From Chitinophagaceae bacterium (lineage in GTDB: Bacteria; Bacteroidota; Bacteroidia; Chitinophagales; Chitinophagaceae): a DNA stretch of 64,000 nucleotides. The stretch is from contig JAFKGQ010000003.1 in NCBI GenBank assembly GCA_017307755.1, positions 744,001-808,000 on the forward strand, written 5' to 3'. The notes below the pieces were generated by a model. The model did not search any database, was not told the origin of the DNA, and worked only from the letters and a program-made list of their open reading frames with translations. Of this stretch, positions 45,114 through 54,299 are shown in pieces. Position numbers and translations under genes: made by a program. The stretch's first letter is position 1. Each line of letters begins with the position of its first letter.

Positions 45114-46184
45114 ATGGCTGTAAAAATAAATATCAGAAGGGTACTATCTCTTACACTGTGGTGCGCCATGGGCGCCGGTGTGCTGGTATTGCTGGTGGCA
45201 GCCATCGGGTATAGGAACAACAAGATCTGCAAGGGGTACAAGATCGATATTTCAGGCCCCTCCGGCATCTTGTTTATCGACCAGCGACAGATAGTTGACC
45301 TGCTGACGGGGCCCATCGGGACGGGAAAATGGGAGCATAAGCCCACAGCCTCCTTTGATCTCCGCCGTATGGAAGCGGTGCTGAAGAGGAATGTCTGGAT
45401 AAAGGACGCACAACTGTTCTTTGATAACAATGGGATCTTACGGGTGAATGTCACCGAACGCGAGCCCGTTGCGAGGATCTTTACCGTGGAGGGGAATAGC
45501 TTCTACATCGACAGCAGCTGTATGCAATTGCCCTTATCGGATAAGCTTACGACCAGGCTGCCCGTGTTTACGGATTACCCTGGTCCAAAAATAAGGATGC
45601 GTGGACGGGACAGCCTGCTGACAACACAGATCCGGCAACTGGGCATGTTCATCCGCAGCGATTCGTTCTGGATGGCGCAGGTAGCCCAGCTGGATATCAC
45701 TTCTGAGCGCACCTTCGAGCTGGTGCCGACGGTGGGAAACCATCTGATTGGGTTTGGGGACGGGAATGATTATGAGGCTAAGTTCCACCGGCTCTTTGTT
45801 TTTTATAAAGAAGTGTTGAGCCATGTAGGGTTTGATAAGTATTCACGTGTGGACGTCGCATACGCCGGCCAGGTGATCGGCACGCAGAAAGGTAGTGAAG
45901 GCAGCCGGCAGGATTCTTTGCAAGGTATGCGGAATATCCGGGAGATGATCCGTGCAGCGCAACATCTGCAATCGGATACCGTCCACCAGCGGGAGATGCG
46001 CCCCCTGGAGAACCCTACCCAGACGGAACAGACGCTGACAGGCTATGACCTGATCCCTTCTTCGGGAGGGGACAGTGTCCGGGGAGGGGCGTCGGGAGGG
46101 AACAGTGTCCGGGGAGGGACGTCGGGAGGGAATCAGCCTGTAAGACCCAAAGCGATCATGCCAAACACAAAACCCCATAGATAA
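45114..46184 (+). CDS. ftsQ: Division protein FtsQ with a repeat-bearing C-terminal tail
   Basis: Bitopic division protein linking FtsL/B to the septum. 356 residues: membrane helix (about 10-33), POTRA domain and beta domain (about 40-265, with RRMEAVLKRNVWIKDAQLF and LRVNVTEREPVARIFT), and then an unusual hydrophilic tail. From about 317 the tail has two and a half tandem repeats of the type SGGDSVRGGA, encoded by a 30-bp tandem repeat (46062-46130). The repeats are far more similar to one another at DNA level than needed, which suggests recent expansion. FtsQ of relatives usually stops soon after the beta domain. Confidence 0.92.
   Translation: MAVKINIRRVLSLTLWCAMGAGVLVLLVAAIGYRNNKICKGYKIDISGPSGILFIDQRQIVDLLTGPIGTGKWEHKPTASFDLRRMEAVLKRNVWIKDAQLFFDNNGILRVNVTEREPVARIFTVEGNSFYIDSSCMQLPLSDKLTTRLPVFTDYPGPKIRMRGRDSLLTTQIRQLGMFIRSDSFWMAQVAQLDITSERTFELVPTVGNHLIGFGDGNDYEAKFHRLFVFYKEVLSHVGFDKYSRVDVAYAGQVIGTQKGSEGSRQDSLQGMRNIREMIRAAQHLQSDTVHQREMRPLENPTQTEQTLTGYDLIPSSGGDSVRGGASGGNSVRGGTSGGNQPVRPKAIMPNTKPHR
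46062..46130 (+). repeat. 30-bp tandem repeat inside ftsQ
   Basis: Units at 46062-46091 and 46092-46121 differ at few bases; a third begins at 46122 and breaks off after nine bases. In frame it encodes SGG(D/N)SVRGG(A/T). Copy-number change would not shift the frame. Confidence 0.8.
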
Positions 46185-46231
46185 CCCATTAAAACAACAT
46201 CAAAAACAACTGAAAAAAATAAACTAAACTT

Positions 46232-47614
46232 ATGAATCAGGAGCAACCAATAATCGTCGGACTGGATATCGGAACGACAAAGATCGCTGCCATTGCGGGC
46301 CGAAAGAACGAATACGGCAAGCTGGAGATATTGGGATTTGGCCGTGCCAACTCCAATGGCGTCAAGCACGGACAAGTGTTGAATATAGATGAGACGATCA
46401 AAGCCATCCAGATGGCCCTGGATAATTGTTACGCATCCAACCCTAACCTGGAGATAACCGAGGTATATGTGGGTATTGCGGGGCATCATATCAAAAGTCT
46501 TCAGACACGTGGTGATATCGTACGACAGAACACCGACGACGAGATCACCCGCCGGGAGATCGACCAACTGATAGCCGACCAGTATAAGACCTATATACCC
46601 GCCGGCGATCAGATCATCGATGTGATTCCACAGGAGTTCACCGTGGACAATTTTCAAAACATTCCCAACCCCATTGGCTATGGAGGCGTAAAGGTGGGCG
46701 CCAATTTCCATATCATCACGGGTGACAAAAACGCTATCCGGAATATCAACCGTGCGGTGGAGAAAAGCAATCTCCATACAAAGGACCTGGTCCTCCAGCC
46801 GCTGGCTTCCGCTGCCGCGGTAATGGGACAAGAGGACCTGGAAGCAGGGGTAGCCATCGTGGACATCGGCGGCGGCACCACCGACCTGGCTGTATTCTAT
46901 GAAGGTATCCTGAAGCACACGGCTGTGATCCCTTTTGGCGGAGAGAATATCACCAATGATATCAAGACGGGTCTGGGCGTATTGAAGACACAGGCGGAAC
47001 AGATGAAGGTGCAGTTCGGTTCAGCCTTATCCAACGAAGCAAAGGCGAATGCCTATATCACCATACCTGGTCTTAGGGGGATGCCCGCCAAAGAGATCAG
47101 TGTGAAGAATCTGGCCAATATCATCCAGGCGCGCATGAGCGAGATCATGGACTTTGTCACCTATCATCTTAAGCAGGTGGGACTCGACAGCCGGGCGCTT
47201 AATGGCGGGATCGTAATGACGGGTGGTGGATCACAGCTGCGGCATCTTATCCAGCTAACAGAATATGTCACGGGTCTGAACGCCCGTATTGGATATCCGA
47301 CGGAGCATCTGGCTGCCGGGCATATCGAGGAGCTGGCCAAGCCGACTTACAGTACTTGTATCGGTCTTATACTGAAAGGCTACAGCGATTACGAGCACAA
47401 CCGCAAGCAATTCGACAAGGGTTTCCGGAAACTGGAAGTACCGGATGGCCTCAGACGGACGGCGGTACAGCAGGAGGAAGATCCGGCCCCTGTGGACCGT
47501 GAAGCGTTGCAGCAGGAAAAGGTCCGCAGTAGGAAAGGGATGAAAGATTTTTGGGGAAAGTTCAAGGACGGCATTATCGACCTTTTCAAGGAAGAGGAAG
47601 ATCATGCTTTATAG
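46232..47614 (+). CDS. ftsA: Division protein FtsA
   Basis: Actin-like membrane anchor of the Z ring. 460 residues: ATPase signatures GLDIGTTKIAAI (10-21) and VDIGGGTTDLAVFYEG (about 211-226), adenosine motif IVMTGGGSQLRHL. The C-terminus has an amphipathic helix (GMKDFWGKFKDGIIDLF, about 436-452) that should be the membrane-targeting sequence. ATAAACTAA lies four bases before the ATG. It is 47 bp after ftsQ and 39 bp before ftsZ. Confidence 0.97.
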   Translation: MNQEQPIIVGLDIGTTKIAAIAGRKNEYGKLEILGFGRANSNGVKHGQVLNIDETIKAIQMALDNCYASNPNLEITEVYVGIAGHHIKSLQTRGDIVRQNTDDEITRREIDQLIADQYKTYIPAGDQIIDVIPQEFTVDNFQNIPNPIGYGGVKVGANFHIITGDKNAIRNINRAVEKSNLHTKDLVLQPLASAAAVMGQEDLEAGVAIVDIGGGTTDLAVFYEGILKHTAVIPFGGENITNDIKTGLGVLKTQAEQMKVQFGSALSNEAKANAYITIPGLRGMPAKEISVKNLANIIQARMSEIMDFVTYHLKQVGLDSRALNGGIVMTGGGSQLRHLIQLTEYVTGLNARIGYPTEHLAAGHIEELAKPTYSTCIGLILKGYSDYEHNRKQFDKGFRKLEVPDGLRRTAVQQEEDPAPVDREALQQEKVRSRKGMKDFWGKFKDGIIDLFKEEEDHAL

Positions 47615-47653
47615 TAATAATCAATTTGTTTTTTGTAGTAAACACTTATAGTT

Positions 47654-49591
47654 ATGATCCATTTTGATCTACCGAAAGAGAAATCATCCATCATCAAGGT
47701 AATTGGTGTGGGTGGTGGTGGCAGCAATGCTGTAAATCATATGTTCAGCCAGAACATAGAGGGGGTGAATTTCATCATTTGTAATACCGATGCCCAGGCT
47801 ATAGCGACCAGCAAGGTTCCCAATAAAGTGCAGTTGGGACCTCACCTTACGCAGGGGCTGGGGGCAGGCGCCAACCCGGACATCGGCAGACAGGCGACGG
47901 AAGAGAGTCTGGAGGAGATCAAAAACATCCTCGAGGTCAATACCAAGATGGCCTTTATCACGGCCGGCATGGGTGGCGGCACCGGTACAGGCGGCGCCCC
48001 CATCATCTCGAAGATATGCAAGGACCTTGGCATCCTTACAGTGGGGATCATCACTACTCCTTTCTCTTATGAAGGGAAGAAAAGACAGCTGCAGGCCGAA
48101 GAAGGCATACGGGTGATGAAGCAATACGTAGATACCCTGCTGGTGATCAGCAACGACAAGCTGCGTCATCAATTCGGCAATCTGAAGATGAAAGAGGCTT
48201 TTGCCAAGGCGGACAATGTGCTCGCCACGGCTGCCAAGTGTATCACTGACGTGATCAGCAGTACAGGACAGATCAACGTGGACTTTGCCGATGTCTGCAC
48301 GGTCATGCGCAATGGCGGGGTAGCGATATTGGGCAACGCCGCGGCGCATGGAGAGAATCGCGCGCAAAAGGCCATCGAGGAAGCCCTCAATTCACCTCTG
48401 CTGAATGACAACGACATACGCGGCGCCAAATGGATACTTATCAACATCAATTCTTCCGAAGGCGAACACGAGTTCACCATGGATGAAGTAGAGATCATCC
48501 AAAACCATCTGTTGAGTCAGGCAGGGGAGCATACGGATGTCATCATGGGGTTGGGCTATGATAATTCACTGGGCGCCAACCTGGGCATTACGCTCATCGC
48601 CACAGGATTTGAACATAAGGACCCATTCACAAAGGCGGCTGAGACAAGATCCGCCCCCAAGAAGGAGGAGAAGATCGTCATGACCCTGGGTCAGCCTGAA
48701 GAAGAACAAAAAACCGAAATACGGCCTGTCCTTACCACTGCCAAGGGTCCGTCAGTAGAGGAGCAACCTGTGCATGCTCCTCTACCCGAAGACCTTTTAC
48801 CAAAGCTGGTGGACATGAACCCCGAGCCGGAGCCGGCCCCTGCGTCACAGCCGGCGGACGTGTCTCCTTTTCTGTCCGAGGTGGACAAGACAGTGGAAAA
48901 AAATGAACAGTCGCCCAGAATAGAATGGGTACTTTCGTCTGAATCTGCACCTGCTCCCAGGGAAAATAATAATAATATCAAGGTGTCCAGTGCAAACACA
49001 AGCACGAACACCGGAAAAAATTCTCCGGCGTCTGCAGCGTCCGGAGGATACCTTGCAAGGCCATCCAATATCTACGCAGAGGAGCCAAGAACAGAAAGAC
49101 AATCCAACCCCTCGGCTGCCGAAGGTTTTCCGAAGGCTATGCCGGAACACAACACACCTTTGAAGGAACCTATCCTGAACACGAATGCGCCTGATCCGTC
49201 CAGGGAAGATGAACATTCACCAGAAATGCAACTTGTGTTCAGGGATAATGGTCCAGCGGCGGATGAGCCTGGGGCCTACCAAACTCACTCGCATTCGGTG
49301 CCGAACTCACCCGCAGAGGAACCTGCAGCGCAGGACGATACGGATGATCCCAAACGCAGGGCGGCCGAACGAATCAACAAGTTGCGCAACTTGTCGTTCA
49401 ACATCAATGCCGCCGATCCGAATAATGAGTTTGAAACTGTGCCGGCATACATCCGCCGTAATTTAGAACTGTACAACACCATCTCCAATGTGGAGAATTT
49501 CTACAGTAATTATGAAGTAAAGACGGATGAGAATAACAATACAGAGATCAGTACGATCAATACCTTCCTGGACGGTAAGCGACCGGATTGA
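47654..49591 (+). CDS. ftsZ: Division tubulin FtsZ, long-linker form
   Basis: Polymerising GTPase of the division ring. 645 residues: GGGGSNAVNHM (about 18-28), GTP signature GMGGGTGTGGAP (about 108-119), T7 loop NVDFADVCTVM (about 212-222). The globular domain ends near 320. A Pro/Glu/Ser-rich disordered linker of about 240 residues follows, and then the terminal motif TVPAYIRRNLELYN (about 595-608), the likely partner-binding peptide. The last residues ISTINTFLDGKRPD go beyond that motif, as in other Chitinophagaceae. The gene closes the cluster and is followed by terminator and element copy 2. Confidence 0.97.
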   Translation: MIHFDLPKEKSSIIKVIGVGGGGSNAVNHMFSQNIEGVNFIICNTDAQAIATSKVPNKVQLGPHLTQGLGAGANPDIGRQATEESLEEIKNILEVNTKMAFITAGMGGGTGTGGAPIISKICKDLGILTVGIITTPFSYEGKKRQLQAEEGIRVMKQYVDTLLVISNDKLRHQFGNLKMKEAFAKADNVLATAAKCITDVISSTGQINVDFADVCTVMRNGGVAILGNAAAHGENRAQKAIEEALNSPLLNDNDIRGAKWILININSSEGEHEFTMDEVEIIQNHLLSQAGEHTDVIMGLGYDNSLGANLGITLIATGFEHKDPFTKAAETRSAPKKEEKIVMTLGQPEEEQKTEIRPVLTTAKGPSVEEQPVHAPLPEDLLPKLVDMNPEPEPAPASQPADVSPFLSEVDKTVEKNEQSPRIEWVLSSESAPAPRENNNNIKVSSANTSTNTGKNSPASAASGGYLARPSNIYAEEPRTERQSNPSAAEGFPKAMPEHNTPLKEPILNTNAPDPSREDEHSPEMQLVFRDNGPAADEPGAYQTHSHSVPNSPAEEPAAQDDTDDPKRRAAERINKLRNLSFNINAADPNNEFETVPAYIRRNLELYNTISNVENFYSNYEVKTDENNNTEISTINTFLDGKRPD

Positions 49592-49638
49592 TTTGTATCC
49601 TAATTCATTTATCATAGTTTGTTTTTAGTTGTTTTATT

Positions 49639-49666
49639 CCCCCTGGTTCTCCGGGGGGATTTTTTT
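49639..49666 (+). terminator. Terminator after ftsZ, part of intergenic element copy 2
   Basis: CCCCCTGG-TTCT-CCGGGGGG (49639-49646 with 49651-49658, one G-T pair), then A and T7. It closes the dcw cluster 48 bp after the ftsZ stop. Confidence 0.85.
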
Positions 49667-49737
49667 GGCCAGCGTTGGTCAAAAAAACCCCCCCAATATG
49701 TAAGCGTCTAATCAAACCCGGGTCGCCTGCGGCCCGG
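49639..49737 (+). repeat. Intergenic element, copy 2 (before the TIGR01777 epimerase gene)
   Basis: Same order of parts as at 26273-26379: terminator; GGGGGGATTTTTTT (49653-49666) opposite AAAAAAACCCCCCC (49681-49694, 13 of 14 pairs); 33-nt core (49689-49721); hairpin CCGGGTCG-CCTG-CGGCCCGG (49718-49737). The core contains AAC-N16-CGTC (49686-49708), the form expected for an ECF-type promoter. The epimerase ATG follows 23 bp after the last hairpin. Confidence 0.7.
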
Positions 49738-49759
49738 AATAATAAACTAACTTTACCGT

Positions 49760-50695
49760 ATGTCCACCATCCTCATCACCGGCGGAACAGGAATGATCGG
49801 CACTGCACTCAGTGAGATGCTTACCGCAAAAGGGCATCGGGTGATCATATTTTCGCGTGAAAAGTCCGGATCAGCCAATGGCGCCACCACCATCGCTCAC
49901 TGGGATCCGTATAAGGGATTGATTGATGCTGAAGCCGTCAAGGCGGCGGACTTTATCATACATCTGGCCGGCGCGGGCGTTGCCGATAAGCGATGGACCG
50001 CCCGCCGGAAAAAAGAGATCGTGGAAAGCCGCACCCGCAGCAGCGAGCTGTTGGTAAAGGCATTAAAGGAGATACCCAATAAGGTACAGGCCGTCATCAG
50101 CGCCTCGGGTATTGGATGGTATGGCCCTGACCCTGCCATTCCCAATCCCCGGCCTTTTGTGGAAACAGATCCGGTGGACGAAGACTTCCTGGGAGAAACC
50201 TGCCGTTTGTGGGAAGCATCCATTACGCCTGTAAGGGACATAGCCCGACGGCTGGTGATCTTCCGTATCGGTCTTGTCCTTAGCAATACAGGCGGCGCTC
50301 TGGCTGAGTTCCGCCGGCCGGTGAAGCTGGGCGTTGCAGCTGTCCTGGGCAGCGGGCGTCAGGTAATGAGCTGGATACATGTTGACGACCTCTGCCGGCT
50401 CTTTTTGCAGGCCATGGAAGACGGCTCGATGTCCGGAGCATACAATGCAGTGGCTCCTCAGCCGGCGGATAACAAGACGCTTACGCTTGAGCTGGCCAGA
50501 CGGATCAAAGGCAGGTATTTTGTACCTGTGTATGTCCCCTCCTTTGTGTTGAAACTGGTGGTGGGAGAATTGAGCATCGAAGTACTAAAGAGCGCCACGG
50601 TCAGTGCTGTAAAGACCCGTCAGAGCGGGTTTCAATTTCTATACCCTTCCATTCAAAGCGCGCTGGACAATCTGACAGCGCGGACAAAAGCGTGA
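49760..50695 (+). CDS. TIGR01777-family NAD-dependent epimerase
   Basis: Short-chain-dehydrogenase-fold protein of 311 residues, YfcH/SulA-inhibitor-like group. N-terminal Rossmann signature ILITGGTGMIGTAL (4-17), ADFIIHLAGAGVADKRWT (about 63-80), EIVESRTRSSELL (about 86-98), the active-site-like SASGIGWYG (about 114-122), and at the C-terminus the DUF1731 part (VPSFVLKLVVGELSIEVLKS). The substrate is unknown for the whole family. ATAAACTAA lies nine bases before the ATG, inside the putative leader that starts with the element hairpin. It may depend on an ECF sigma factor (inference). Confidence 0.92.
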   Translation: MSTILITGGTGMIGTALSEMLTAKGHRVIIFSREKSGSANGATTIAHWDPYKGLIDAEAVKAADFIIHLAGAGVADKRWTARRKKEIVESRTRSSELLVKALKEIPNKVQAVISASGIGWYGPDPAIPNPRPFVETDPVDEDFLGETCRLWEASITPVRDIARRLVIFRIGLVLSNTGGALAEFRRPVKLGVAAVLGSGRQVMSWIHVDDLCRLFLQAMEDGSMSGAYNAVAPQPADNKTLTLELARRIKGRYFVPVYVPSFVLKLVVGELSIEVLKSATVSAVKTRQSGFQFLYPSIQSALDNLTARTKA

Positions 50696-50728
50696 CCACG
50701 AACCTATTGATCAAAAAGGCCCCAGCAA

Positions 50729-51532
50729 TCAAAGATCGCTTTTTATAAAACGTCTGCCTGTGATAAAGCAATACAGGAGAAGGTAAAGCAATGCTACGAT
50801 CAGGAAAGAGGGGAGAAGATGTTCCCAGAGAGGAACATCCTTTGCCAGCAGCGCCCTGGCATAAGGAAAAGGGATCAGTCTGTCCGTCACTTCTTCGGGC
50901 ATATAATTTACGCCCTGGACCTTATACTTGTTGCGCAGGATGCCCACGATCACGTTCTCTACGATCATATAGATAAGAAAAATGCCGATGGACAGTCCCG
51001 CCCGTTTGATCAGCATGCTCAATAAAAAAGCGATCATCAAATAGGAGAGCGCCTGTACAAAATAGAAGAAAATAAAGCGGCTGTGCTCCCAGACGGATAC
51101 ATTTTCCGCCAGTTTGTTACCGATGAACCCAAAGCCCATTACGGTGAGCAGAACGAGAATGGTACAAAATACCGCCAGCAAAAGTATTTCCATCAGCTTT
51201 ACACCGATGAATTGCCGTCTGCTCCATCCGTCGATGACATTCTGCCGATGGGTCTTAAAAGTAAATTCATTGGTGGTAAGCGTGATAACGAGAAGGGCAG
51301 GGATGATAAACAGCAGCGAGGAGTTCCATGTGATGGTCTGCCAGACGTCGGGGAATGCGAAAGGGCTTCCCAGGATCATTTGCGCACCCTTGGATTTGGG
51401 GAAGCTATTGTCCATAAGGTCGTACAGCATATAGTTGATGCCAGGGATACTCACTACGGTAATGGCCAGCAGGATCCAGAACGTGCGATAGTTCTTTACC
51501 TTCATCCATTCTATTTTGAGCAGGGATAGCAT
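50729..51532 (-). CDS. ABC-2 type exporter permease
   Basis: Membrane part of an ABC exporter, 267 residues with six hydrophobic helices (about 18-38, 64-84, 104-127, 145-165, 170-190, 238-258). A charged LLKIEWMKVKNYRTFW start is typical. It is translated with the ATPase gene on its right, which ends six bases earlier. No substrate-specific motif is seen; partners of this type usually move drugs, lantibiotics or lipids. It converges with the epimerase gene; the 33-bp gap holds no clear terminator. Confidence 0.9.
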   Translation of the reverse strand: MLSLLKIEWMKVKNYRTFWILLAITVVSIPGINYMLYDLMDNSFPKSKGAQMILGSPFAFPDVWQTITWNSSLLFIIPALLVITLTTNEFTFKTHRQNVIDGWSRRQFIGVKLMEILLLAVFCTILVLLTVMGFGFIGNKLAENVSVWEHSRFIFFYFVQALSYLMIAFLLSMLIKRAGLSIGIFLIYMIVENVIVGILRNKYKVQGVNYMPEEVTDRLIPFPYARALLAKDVPLWEHLLPSFLIVALLYLLLYCFITGRRFIKSDL

Positions 51533-51538
51533 AATGTA

Positions 51539-52435
51539 TTATTTGGTCAATTCCATAAATTTCGATTCCAGGCTTTTTTTGCGCAGCTGCAGATGGTTGA
51601 GCACGACACCCTGTTGAAAACAATACCGGTTGACCTCAGCCAGGCTTATACCGCCATTTTCGAGATACAGCTGAAGATGCCCTTCCTGTTCTTTTAGCTG
51701 GCGTATCCCGGATAGACCGGACAGGACAGCGCGGAGCCGCTCCATACCGCCATCTTCGACGCCCAGCTCGATGAAATCCTCATTGGTCAGTACCTCGCCG
51801 ACGTTGCCGGCCATCAGCAACTGACCCTTTTGAAGGATGGCTACGTGGTCGCAAACTTTTTCCACTTCATCCAGCAGGTGGCTGGCCAGGATGATGGTCT
51901 TACCTTCTTTGCTGAGATCCCGTATAAGTTGGCGTATCTGGGCGATGCCTACGGGGTCCAGGCCGTTTGTCGGCTCGTCGAATACCAGTACAGAGGGGTT
52001 GCCCAGCAGACAGGATGCGATAGCCAGCCGCTGTTTCATGCCCAGGGAATAGGTGTTGAATTTGGAATCCTTTCTATCGGCGAGCTTTACCATTTCCAAC
52101 ACACGGGGAATGTCGCCTTCCCCTCTTCCCTTAATGGCGGCGGCGATCTGCAGGTTCCTTTCCCCTGAGAGGTAGTGATAGAAATTGGGTGTCTCCAGCA
52201 GCGTGCCTATCTGCTGACGATGTTTTTCGGAAGGGCGCTCCCCAAACCAGAAATAGCTGCCTTCACTGGCTTTCAGTACGTCCATGACAATCCCCAGCAA
52301 GGTGGTCTTACCGCTGCCATTGGGACCAAGCACTCCGAATACGGCCCCGGGAGGGACATCGAATGACACTTTATGCAGCGCCCGGATGGGGCCATAGAAC
52401 TTTGTGATCGACTGGATGGAGAGGATACTGCTCAC
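51539..52435 (-). CDS. ABC exporter ATP-binding protein
   Basis: ATPase of 298 residues (CcmA/BcrA type). Walker A GPNGSGKTT (about 37-45), signature YSLGMKQRLAIASCLL (about 133-148), Walker B SVLVFDEPTNGLDP (about 153-166), switch His in ASHLLDEV (about 188-195). The C-terminal 80 residues form the usual extension of this group. It precedes the permease gene by 6 bp and the two probably pair as a dimer of dimers. Confidence 0.95.
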   Translation of the reverse strand: MSSILSIQSITKFYGPIRALHKVSFDVPPGAVFGVLGPNGSGKTTLLGIVMDVLKASEGSYFWFGERPSEKHRQQIGTLLETPNFYHYLSGERNLQIAAAIKGRGEGDIPRVLEMVKLADRKDSKFNTYSLGMKQRLAIASCLLGNPSVLVFDEPTNGLDPVGIAQIRQLIRDLSKEGKTIILASHLLDEVEKVCDHVAILQKGQLLMAGNVGEVLTNEDFIELGVEDGGMERLRAVLSGLSGIRQLKEQEGHLQLYLENGGISLAEVNRYCFQQGVVLNHLQLRKKSLESKFMELTK

Positions 52436-52472
52436 GGTAATAGGTTATCGTCAGGTAAGATAGGCATTCGCT

Positions 52473-53129
52473 TTAATTCTCCAAATGCTTCTGATGATAT
52501 AAGGAAGAAAATTCTCCAAGAACGGCAATGTTACGATCGTCAAAACTAAGGCGTGACAATTTCAATGCCTGTATGTCGCTGTCCAGCACTTTCCGGGTAA
52601 AGGGGTTTAGCGTCCCTCCTTTGTTGCCGGGAGCCGCGGCCGGATCGTATTGGAAAGCCGGGTCACATAAGGTCCCCCGGGGATACATGATACCCGGCTG
52701 TCCCTTACCGCGGATGTCCAGGACCTTGGGGTGATCCAGCCCTAACGTATGCCCATATTCGTGCGCCGCCGTAGTGGAGTTGACCTGCAGATTGGCCCGT
52801 TTGAAATAGCCCGTATTCGAACCCAGACCATCGACAAACGAGATATCGTGTAAGGAATATTCTTCCACCCGGAAGTAATTGAGCCGGGGATTGGTATTAT
52901 GCCAGACAGTGGCGGGAGTAAGGTCGGGCACGTAGATGCCTTCGATCTCAAATTGTACTTCATAAAGATCCTTACGGATCTTCACCTGTGCTTTTGGTTC
53001 ATTCCAGTAAAGCGCAATCTCGTCGGCTGCCTGTATCGCCAGCTGTTGGTCTGCGGCTTCTCCGTAGAGATATAATATACTGCGTATGACAAGCTTGTGG
53101 TTAGAAGTATACAGTTCAGCTTCGCCCAT
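52473..53129 (-). CDS. Metzincin-type zinc metalloprotease, apparently cytosolic
   Basis: Protein of 218 residues. The zinc motif HEYGHTLGLDH (123-133) fits HExxHxxGxxH, and Met148 in GIMYP serves as the Met-turn, so a matrixin/astacin-like (metzincin) fold is very likely. Unlike nearly all such proteases it lacks a signal peptide; an in-frame TAA shortly upstream fixes the start at 53129. It has no recognisable prodomain. It lies between the TlpA gene (37 bp) and the ABC exporter genes on the same strand, so it might be an export substrate (speculation). Confidence 0.82.
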   Translation of the reverse strand: MGEAELYTSNHKLVIRSILYLYGEAADQQLAIQAADEIALYWNEPKAQVKIRKDLYEVQFEIEGIYVPDLTPATVWHNTNPRLNYFRVEEYSLHDISFVDGLGSNTGYFKRANLQVNSTTAAHEYGHTLGLDHPKVLDIRGKGQPGIMYPRGTLCDPAFQYDPAAAPGNKGGTLNPFTRKVLDSDIQALKLSRLSFDDRNIAVLGEFSSLYHQKHLEN

Positions 53130-53166
53130 GTTCTCTTTTTAGGGTTTCTTGGTTCCTGGCGCATAG

Positions 53167-54285
53167 TTATTTCACTAACTCCGCCAATCTTTTTTCGAGG
53201 TCCTCACCCCGCAATCCCTTGGCGATGATCCTGCCTTCCTTGTCCAGGAGGAAGTTCATAGGGATGGCTCTTACGCCATACAGGTCCGTGACGCTGTTGT
53301 GCCAGCCTTTCAGGTCAGAGACATGCGTCCAGTCCAATTGATCTTGTTTAATAGCCGCCAGCCACTTGTCCTTATTGTTATCCAGCGAGACACCAAGTAT
53401 GGCAAAACCTTTGGGATGATATTCCTTATAGGCTTTTACGACGTTGGGATTCTCCGCCCGGCAAGGGCCGCACCAGCTAGCCCAGAAATCCACCAGCACA
53501 TATTGTCCTTTAAATGCGTCCAGAGATACGGGCTTGCCGTCGACATCATTTTGAACAAAGGTTGGAGCGGGTTTTCCAATGGCCGTCAGCTCGGCGATGT
53601 CACACGTTTCCTTGATCTTTTTTCCGAAATAAGAAGCCTGTATGGCGGGATCCAATCCCTTGTAGAGGTTTTCCAGCACGGCTGCGTCGGGATTGAAAAT
53701 AAAGGTCACGTAGACCCCAAAGGCGCTGATATAGCTGACTGGGTGCGCAGCAGCATAATCCTTTACGTATTGCTGTCTCTTTGCTTCCAATGCTTCAAAA
53801 GCTTTATCCACGCTGTCCATCTGTTGTTTGTCACCCTTCATCCCGGCCGAGTTGGAAAGTTTTTCCAACTGTGCTTCCTGTGCATCCAACGCTTTCTGTC
53901 CGGTCTGGAACCGGACAAATTCGTCTTGTGCCGGGTCGCCTGTGATGATGGCCTTGCGTAAAGAGTCCTTTTTGGCCGTGAGGGTCAGCTCGCCGTGCTG
54001 CAGGAAAAATTCCAGGGGAAGATCCCGTTGGTTATCGGGACCGGGAGTACCAAAGAAACAATATTCCGGCTGGGCTGCAAAACCTTTAAAAATGAAGTGA
54101 CCGTCTTTTATCTGCACGGAATCGATCTTATCTGTTTGTTTGTGATAAAGATAGACCCACCCCTTGCTCATACCTTCTATTTTTCCTTTGAGGGTATAGG
54201 CCGAGTCGGAAGGCCCTGCTGCATGCAGCGGGGAACAATAACCCATTAGCAGGAGAGCGCCGGCAAGGAACCGCTTGTTTATCAT
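53167..54285 (-). CDS. DUF4369-thioredoxin (TlpA-like) protein
   Basis: Periplasmic thiol:disulfide protein of 372 residues. Signal peptide (LAGALLLMGYCSPLHAA, cut near 23), an N-terminal DUF4369 domain (about 28-110, SAYTLKGKIEGMSKGWVYLY), a helical middle (about 125-225) and a thioredoxin domain with the active pair Cys272-Cys275 in WASWCGPC and the cis-Pro region VRAIPMNFLLD. Such proteins reduce or pass electrons to folding or cytochrome-assembly clients. It lies 14 bp after the fadN-like gene. Confidence 0.93.
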   Translation of the reverse strand: MINKRFLAGALLLMGYCSPLHAAGPSDSAYTLKGKIEGMSKGWVYLYHKQTDKIDSVQIKDGHFIFKGFAAQPEYCFFGTPGPDNQRDLPLEFFLQHGELTLTAKKDSLRKAIITGDPAQDEFVRFQTGQKALDAQEAQLEKLSNSAGMKGDKQQMDSVDKAFEALEAKRQQYVKDYAAAHPVSYISAFGVYVTFIFNPDAAVLENLYKGLDPAIQASYFGKKIKETCDIAELTAIGKPAPTFVQNDVDGKPVSLDAFKGQYVLVDFWASWCGPCRAENPNVVKAYKEYHPKGFAILGVSLDNNKDKWLAAIKQDQLDWTHVSDLKGWHNSVTDLYGVRAIPMNFLLDKEGRIIAKGLRGEDLEKRLAELVK

Positions 54286-54299
54286 ACCGCCAATTTACA

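Noticed and set aside
46062..46130. Tandem repeats as a CRISPR-like array
   Set aside because: The units touch one another without spacers and encode an in-frame protein repeat; no cas gene is near.
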